Shown piece by piece: positions 59,699-64,000 of a DNA stretch of 64,000 nt. The stretch lies in NCBI GenBank assembly GCA_036399495.1, contig DASWMZ010000224.1, positions 3,353-67,352 of the forward strand, in the 5' to 3' direction. The stretch is from Paradesertivirga sp036399495 (GTDB lineage: Bacteria > Bacteroidota > Bacteroidia > Sphingobacteriales > Sphingobacteriaceae). The position numbers and the translations under genes were made by a program. The notes beneath the pieces are model-generated. The model searched no databases. It was not told where the DNA came from and saw only the letters and a program-made list of their open reading frames with translations. Each line of letters opens with the position of its first letter. The stretch's first letter is position 1.

Positions 59699-61333
59699 AT
59701 GACTAAGGGATTTTTTAAAGTACCGGCAGTAGTTAATGAACCCGTTCTAAATTATGCTCCGGGCAGCAATGAGCGCAAGCTTTTAAAGGAAGCTTTAAAT
59801 AACGCTTACGCGGATGAAGCAGATATTCCGATGTACATTGGAGCCGAAGAAGTGCGAACGGGAGTAAAAAAGGAAATACGACCGCCGCATAATCACCGCA
59901 AGGTTATTGGCTATTTCCATGAAGGAAATAAGAGCCATGTGGAAGATGCTATAAATGCTGCCTTATCAGCGAAAAGCAAATGGGAAAATATGGCATGGGA
60001 ACAGCGTGCAGCTATTTTTCTTAAGGCTGCTGAGCTGGCGTCCGGCCCGTACCGCTATAAATTGAATGCCGCAACCATGATGGCTCAATCAAAAAATGCT
60101 TATCAAGCGGAGATTGATGCTTCCTGTGAATTGGTGGATTTTTTACGTTTTAACGTACAATACCTTTCTGAAATTTATTCGCAGCAACCGCCGGTATCGC
60201 CGAAAGGCGTTTGGAATCGGGTTGAGCAGCGTCCACTTGAAGGTTTTGTATTCGCCCTTACACCTTTCAATTTTACAGCAATTGCCGCAAATCTTCCGGC
60301 ATCTGCTGCCTTGATGGGAAATGTCGTTGTTTGGAAACCAGCAGACGCACAAGTGTACTCTGCCAACGTAATTATGCAAATATTCAAGGAGGCCGGTGTT
60401 CCTGATGGGGTTATAAATTTAATTTATGTGGATGGGCCAGCTGCCGGAGAGGTAATCTTCAATCATAAAGATTTTGCAGGCATTCATTTTACTGGTTCAA
60501 CTAAGGTCTTCCAGGAGATTTGGAAAACTATTGGCACAAACATCCATAAATACAAAACCTATCCACGGATAGTTGGTGAAACAGGAGGCAAAGATTTTAT
60601 CCTGGTTCACAGCTCTGCTGATGTAAAAGTGGCGAGTACGGCAATTGTTCGGGGTGCCTTCGAATATCAGGGACAGAAATGTTCTGCCGCTTCAAGAGTT
60701 TATATTGCGCAGTCTGTTTGGCCGCAGGTTAAGGAATTAGTGCTGGCAGATTTAGCTTCCATCAAGGTGGGGCCGGTAGAAGACTTCAGTAATTTTGTTA
60801 ACGCGGTTATTAACGAACAGTCGTTTGATAAATTAAGTAAGGCGATAGATGCTGCTAAAAACGACCCGGCATTAGAAGTAATTGCAGGCGGGAATCACGA
60901 TAAATCTGAAGGCTATTTCATCGAGCCAACGGTAATTGTTACTAAAGACCCTTATTATCAAACCATGTGCGAAGAACTATTCGGCCCGGTTCTTACTATC
61001 CATGTTTATCCGGATGAAGAGTTTGAAAAAACATTAAAAATTATTGACAATACCTCCGTTTATGCATTAACAGGTGCCGTTATTGCACAAGACAGATATG
61101 TAATTGAGCAGGCAACAATCGCTTTGCGCAACTCGGCCGGAAACTTTTATATCAATGATAAATGTACTGGTGCTGTAGTTGGGCAGCAACCATTTGGAGG
61201 GGCCCGCGGCTCTGGAACTAATGATAAGGCGGGTTCGATGATCAATCTGCTTCGCTGGGTTTCTCCGAGAACAATTAAGGAAACCTTTGACCCTGCAAAA
61301 GATTACCGTTATCCTTTTCATGAGGTAGAATAA
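59699..61333 (+). CDS. pruA: L-glutamate gamma-semialdehyde dehydrogenase (P5C dehydrogenase)
   Basis: This gene encodes 544 residues of the aldehyde dehydrogenase superfamily, P5CDH type 1. It has WNRVEQRPLEGFVFALTPFNF, the catalytic Glu in GETGGKDF and the nucleophilic Cys in EYQGQKCSAASR. It oxidises glutamate semialdehyde to glutamate in proline degradation. There is no proline dehydrogenase domain, so it is not a PutA fusion, and a separate PRODH should exist elsewhere. Confidence 0.95.
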   Translation: MTKGFFKVPAVVNEPVLNYAPGSNERKLLKEALNNAYADEADIPMYIGAEEVRTGVKKEIRPPHNHRKVIGYFHEGNKSHVEDAINAALSAKSKWENMAWEQRAAIFLKAAELASGPYRYKLNAATMMAQSKNAYQAEIDASCELVDFLRFNVQYLSEIYSQQPPVSPKGVWNRVEQRPLEGFVFALTPFNFTAIAANLPASAALMGNVVVWKPADAQVYSANVIMQIFKEAGVPDGVINLIYVDGPAAGEVIFNHKDFAGIHFTGSTKVFQEIWKTIGTNIHKYKTYPRIVGETGGKDFILVHSSADVKVASTAIVRGAFEYQGQKCSAASRVYIAQSVWPQVKELVLADLASIKVGPVEDFSNFVNAVINEQSFDKLSKAIDAAKNDPALEVIAGGNHDKSEGYFIEPTVIVTKDPYYQTMCEELFGPVLTIHVYPDEEFEKTLKIIDNTSVYALTGAVIAQDRYVIEQATIALRNSAGNFYINDKCTGAVVGQQPFGGARGSGTNDKAGSMINLLRWVSPRTIKETFDPAKDYRYPFHEVE

Positions 61334-61373
61334 CGCAGTTGTATTATATTTACATTTTTAACGTTAAATCAAC

Positions 61374-61958
61374 ATGAAATTTTTGATCCCAGCTTTTCTC
61401 GTAATACTATTTTTCTCGTTTAAACCCGTTGCCACGGAAACGTTTGTTGTAGACAATAAAAACTCTTCGATAGAGTGGGCCGCAAGCAAAATAGGCGGAA
61501 GGCATAATGGCACTATAAAAATATCATCAGGAAGCCTGATGTTTAATGGCAAAAATTTGAACAGCGGCTCAGTAAACATCGATATGACCAGTATTGATAT
61601 TAGCGATTTGAAGGGGAATTCATACGATAAATTATTAGGTCACCTAAAGAGTGATGATTTTTTCTCAGTGGCTAATCATCCCTCATCAACATTTCAAATC
61701 ACCAGTGTTAAGGCAACTGGTAAAGAACGGGCAAACGTAACCGGCAATCTTACCATAAAAGGAGTGACAAATGCAATTACTTTTCCGGCAACGATCAAAA
61801 GAGAAAAAAATACAGTTGTTGCTGTCGCCAAAAACGTAAAAGTCGACCGCACGAAATACGGAATCAAGTATCGCTCAAAAAACTTTTTTGGAGATATAGG
61901 AGATAAGGCAATTGACGATGATTTCGAAATCTCATTCAACTTAATTGCCAAGAATTAA
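61374..61958 (+). CDS. YceI-family periplasmic lipid-binding protein
   Basis: This gene encodes 194 residues: a signal peptide (MKFLIPAFLVILFFSF) then the YceI lipocalin-like barrel, with NSSIEWAASKIGGRHNG, the internal LKSDDFFSVANHPSSTFQIT and GNLTIKGVTNAI. YceI proteins bind isoprenoids or amphiphiles in the periplasm. It starts 40 bases after pruA on the same strand, and cotranscription is possible. Confidence 0.92.
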   Translation: MKFLIPAFLVILFFSFKPVATETFVVDNKNSSIEWAASKIGGRHNGTIKISSGSLMFNGKNLNSGSVNIDMTSIDISDLKGNSYDKLLGHLKSDDFFSVANHPSSTFQITSVKATGKERANVTGNLTIKGVTNAITFPATIKREKNTVVAVAKNVKVDRTKYGIKYRSKNFFGDIGDKAIDDDFEISFNLIAKN

Positions 61959-61968
61959 TTAGCTTATA

Positions 61969-62739
61969 TTAAACGGGAAGTATTTTAAAAGTACCCTCTT
62001 GTTCGGTAACTTTTGAAATTGGCTGACTCTTGGCGTGATAATATAAACAAGTCCAGTTTTGTTGTGCAGCCAGCTTGCCGAAACTTTCACGGAGCTCCAT
62101 AGACTTGGCACCGTCAAAATCGTATTTGGCTTTAAACTTTCTAAGCAATTGTTCAGGTTCAGGCAAAACATCCGCACCGAAAAACACTTTTTCATTCCCT
62201 TCTTCAATCAGAAATACCTGGTGGTATTCGCAATGGCCACCGGTTAATTCGTAGCTAACAGCCTCAGTCAAATTTCCATTTCCTTCGATAAAATGTATGC
62301 TTCCGCTTCGCTGCACTATATCAAATATTTCGGTCCGGTACGATTTAGAACTCGAGCTATATGCCGCCTCCCACTCACCTCTTTGAATTACATATTCGGC
62401 GTTTGGGAAACTAAGCTCCATTTTACCATTGTTTTCAAAGATCATCCCACCCGAGTGGTCGTAATGCAAATGCGACATAAGCACGTAATTTACATCGCGG
62501 TAATCAAATCCCGCTTTGCGGATATTTTCATGAAGAATTAATTGGCCTTGGGCATTCTTAAATCCTAAACCAGTGTCAAGAACCATTAATCCTGTCGAAG
62601 TCTCCAGCAAGAACGGCTGAACGTAAACAAATAAGGATGCAGGACGGTCTTTGGCCTGATGAATTGCCGGATCAAAGGGTAAAAATTTCTTCGAACTATC
62701 TACAGAATAAGAGCCCTCGTAAAGCGCGTGTACCTTCAC
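61969..62739 (-). CDS. Metallo-beta-lactamase-fold hydrolase
   Basis: This gene encodes 256 residues. The zinc motif is HLHYDHSGG, followed later by GGHCEYHQVF and a C-terminal YYHAKS. This layout is that of the N-acyl homoserine lactonase-like branch, but glyoxalase-II-like or other esterase activities cannot be excluded. There is no signal peptide. It is convergent with the yceI-like gene, 10 bases from its stop codon, and divergent from recJ. Confidence 0.85.
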   Translation of the reverse strand: MKVHALYEGSYSVDSSKKFLPFDPAIHQAKDRPASLFVYVQPFLLETSTGLMVLDTGLGFKNAQGQLILHENIRKAGFDYRDVNYVLMSHLHYDHSGGMIFENNGKMELSFPNAEYVIQRGEWEAAYSSSSKSYRTEIFDIVQRSGSIHFIEGNGNLTEAVSYELTGGHCEYHQVFLIEEGNEKVFFGADVLPEPEQLLRKFKAKYDFDGAKSMELRESFGKLAAQQNWTCLYYHAKSQPISKVTEQEGTFKILPV

Positions 62740-62833
62740 AAAATTGATTATTTGGAACTGAATTACTTACAAACTGATGCGGGATAAATTTCTATTTATA
62801 TAGTATATTTACCCGTTAGACCTTAACAAAGAT

Positions 62834-64000
62834 ATGCAAAAAAGGTGGGCAGAGAAGGAAGTAACTAACCAAAAAGCTATCCGGGAATTAATGCAATCGC
62901 TTCAGATTGAGGAAGTGTTGGCTTCCCTTTTGGTGAAGAGAGGCATTACTACTTTTGAAGATGCGCGTTGCTTTTTTCGGCCTGATCTGTGCCATTTGCA
63001 TGATCCCTTTTTGATGCGGGATATGGAGAAGGCAATCCTCCGTATTGAGCAGGCAATCCAGGCAGAAGAGAAAATTTTAATCTACGGAGATTACGATGTT
63101 GATGGCACTACATCCGTAGCCTTGGTTTACAGTTTCTTACGCAAATATCACAAGCACCTTGATTATTATATTCCTGATAGATACAAAGAAGGTTATGGCA
63201 TTTCTTTCCAGGGGGTTGATCACGCTAATGAAAATGGTTATAGCTTAATAATTGCCCTCGACTGCGGTATAAAATCAGTAGACAAGGTTGATTACGCTAA
63301 CAGCCTGAACATTGATTTCATTATTTGCGACCACCATACTCCGGGAAGCATTTTACCCGAAGCTGTTGCTGTACTCGATCCGAAGCGAAATGATTGCGAA
63401 TATCCTTATAAAGAACTCTCAGGCTGTGGTATTGGCTTTAAGTTGGTACAAGCATACGCTCAAAAAAATGATATCCCGTTCGAAGACATTTGCTGCTACC
63501 TTGATTTAGTTGCTGTAAGTATTGCTTCGGATATTGTACCCCTTACCGGCGAAAACCGGGTTTTGGCATGGTTTGGATTGAAGAAATTGAATGAGTCGCC
63601 ATGTAGCGGATTATCAGCGCTTATAGAACTTTCGGGCAAAAAGCAATACACAATTACCGATGTGGTTTTTATGATCGGTCCACGCATTAATGCCGCCGGG
63701 CGGATTGATGACGCCAAGCATTCGGTTAGTTTGCTCATCGCCGATGATGAAGTAGCGGCGAGAACACAGAGTCTTGCCATCAACATAAAAAATACAGAGA
63801 GAAAAGAATTCGATAGTTCTATAACCGAACAGGCACTGGCGATGCTCGATAATGATCCTACTCAAATTGAGCGGAAAACTACTGTGGTTTACCAGGAAGA
63901 CTGGCACAAGGGAGTAATTGGAATTGTGGCGTCGAGACTTACGGAAAAGTATTATCGACCGACTATTGTGTTAACAAATTCGAACGGACACGCAGCTGGT
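62834..64000 (+). CDS. recJ: Single-stranded-DNA-specific exonuclease RecJ, N-terminal part (cut by the window end)
   Basis: The frame is open from ATG 62834 to the right edge, giving 389 residues of about 570 expected. DHH-phosphoesterase motifs are YGDYDVDGTTS (D86, D88, D90), LDCGIKS, the DHH motif CDHHTPG at 165-171, and the DHHA1-linker region GPRINAAGRIDDAKHS. RecJ degrades 5' ends of single-stranded DNA in recombination and mismatch repair. The start MQKRWAEKEV is typical. It is divergent from the hydrolase gene with a 94-base gap. Confidence 0.95.
   Translation, partial: MQKRWAEKEVTNQKAIRELMQSLQIEEVLASLLVKRGITTFEDARCFFRPDLCHLHDPFLMRDMEKAILRIEQAIQAEEKILIYGDYDVDGTTSVALVYSFLRKYHKHLDYYIPDRYKEGYGISFQGVDHANENGYSLIIALDCGIKSVDKVDYANSLNIDFIICDHHTPGSILPEAVAVLDPKRNDCEYPYKELSGCGIGFKLVQAYAQKNDIPFEDICCYLDLVAVSIASDIVPLTGENRVLAWFGLKKLNESPCSGLSALIELSGKKQYTITDVVFMIGPRINAAGRIDDAKHSVSLLIADDEVAARTQSLAINIKNTERKEFDSSITEQALAMLDNDPTQIERKTTVVYQEDWHKGVIGIVASRLTEKYYRPTIVLTNSNGHAAG

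Noticed and set aside
1..64000. CRISPR array, insertion sequence, prophage, tRNA or rRNA
   Set aside because: I saw no regular spaced repeats, transposase or integrase reading frame, and no cloverleaf or rRNA-like sequence on reading through the window. A dedicated tRNA scan was not possible.

Overview
The window looks like a chromosomal segment of a free-living member of the phylum Bacteroidota, most likely family Sphingobacteriaceae (Pedobacter or Mucilaginibacter type). Supporting signs are type IX secretion/gliding genes (end of gldM, gldN, a sprE/PorW-like lipoprotein), an F-type ATPase operon without atpD and atpC and with a signal peptide on subunit a, Porin_10 and DUF5606 family proteins, many promoters of the Bacteroidota type TAnnTTTG, weak Shine-Dalgarno sequences and an AT-rich composition. 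The genus is inference. It is dense core genome. I found no rRNA, tRNA, CRISPR, insertion sequence, integrase or phage gene, and no gene-free stretch longer than about 260 bases.

Layout. 1-1106: end of the gliding/T9SS operon. 1139-8118 (minus): sprE-like, penicillin-binding protein 1A and uvrC as one tight operon. 8197-9825: adenine deaminase. 9900-15827: ATP synthase operon (AtpZ-like, AtpI-like, atpB, E, F, H, A, G). 15970-27927: mostly single genes (aldo/keto reductase, VWA protein plus DUF6496 protein, PfkB sugar kinase, amino-acid permease, fasciclin protein, HemW, AsmA-like protein, malate:quinone oxidoreductase). 28042-31639: a small two-gene ABC system, a methylmalonyl-CoA mutase large-subunit homologue and an A-type Fe-S carrier. 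31805-36983 (minus): nucleotide-sugar operon ugd-uxs-galE-rfbB-cpsB. 37059-38303: Kdo transferase waaA. 38257-44999 (minus): hemH, crtW-like ketolase, ispH, CruF-like hydratase, glycosyltransferase, acyltransferase, RluA synthase, panB. 45256-48765: carA, eno, an ftsB-like gene and an unknown exported protein. 48766-55617: a large membrane protein, fabG, msrB, rlmH, cyclophilin and small conserved genes. 55640-59572 (minus): lpxK-pnp-porin operon. 59699-64000: pruA, yceI-like gene, metallo-beta-lactamase-fold hydrolase and the start of recJ, cut by the window edge.

How genes fit together. Several loci serve the cell envelope: gliding/T9SS with peptidoglycan synthesis, nucleotide sugars for surface polysaccharide, Kdo transfer and LpxK for lipid A, and AsmA-like and porin proteins. 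The most coherent new hypothesis is the run crtW-ispH-cruF-glycosyltransferase-acyltransferase: it holds the enzymes expected for a ketolated, hydroxylated, glycosylated and acylated carotenoid (a carotenoid glycoside ester). Other points worth checking are a strong terminator-like hairpin after atpE, a fabG terminator that covers the start of the next gene, a possible leader ORF that ends on the carA start codon, a compact ABC pair with a 96-residue membrane partner, and a family of short palindromic intergenic repeats. I saw no clearly unprecedented multi-gene system.
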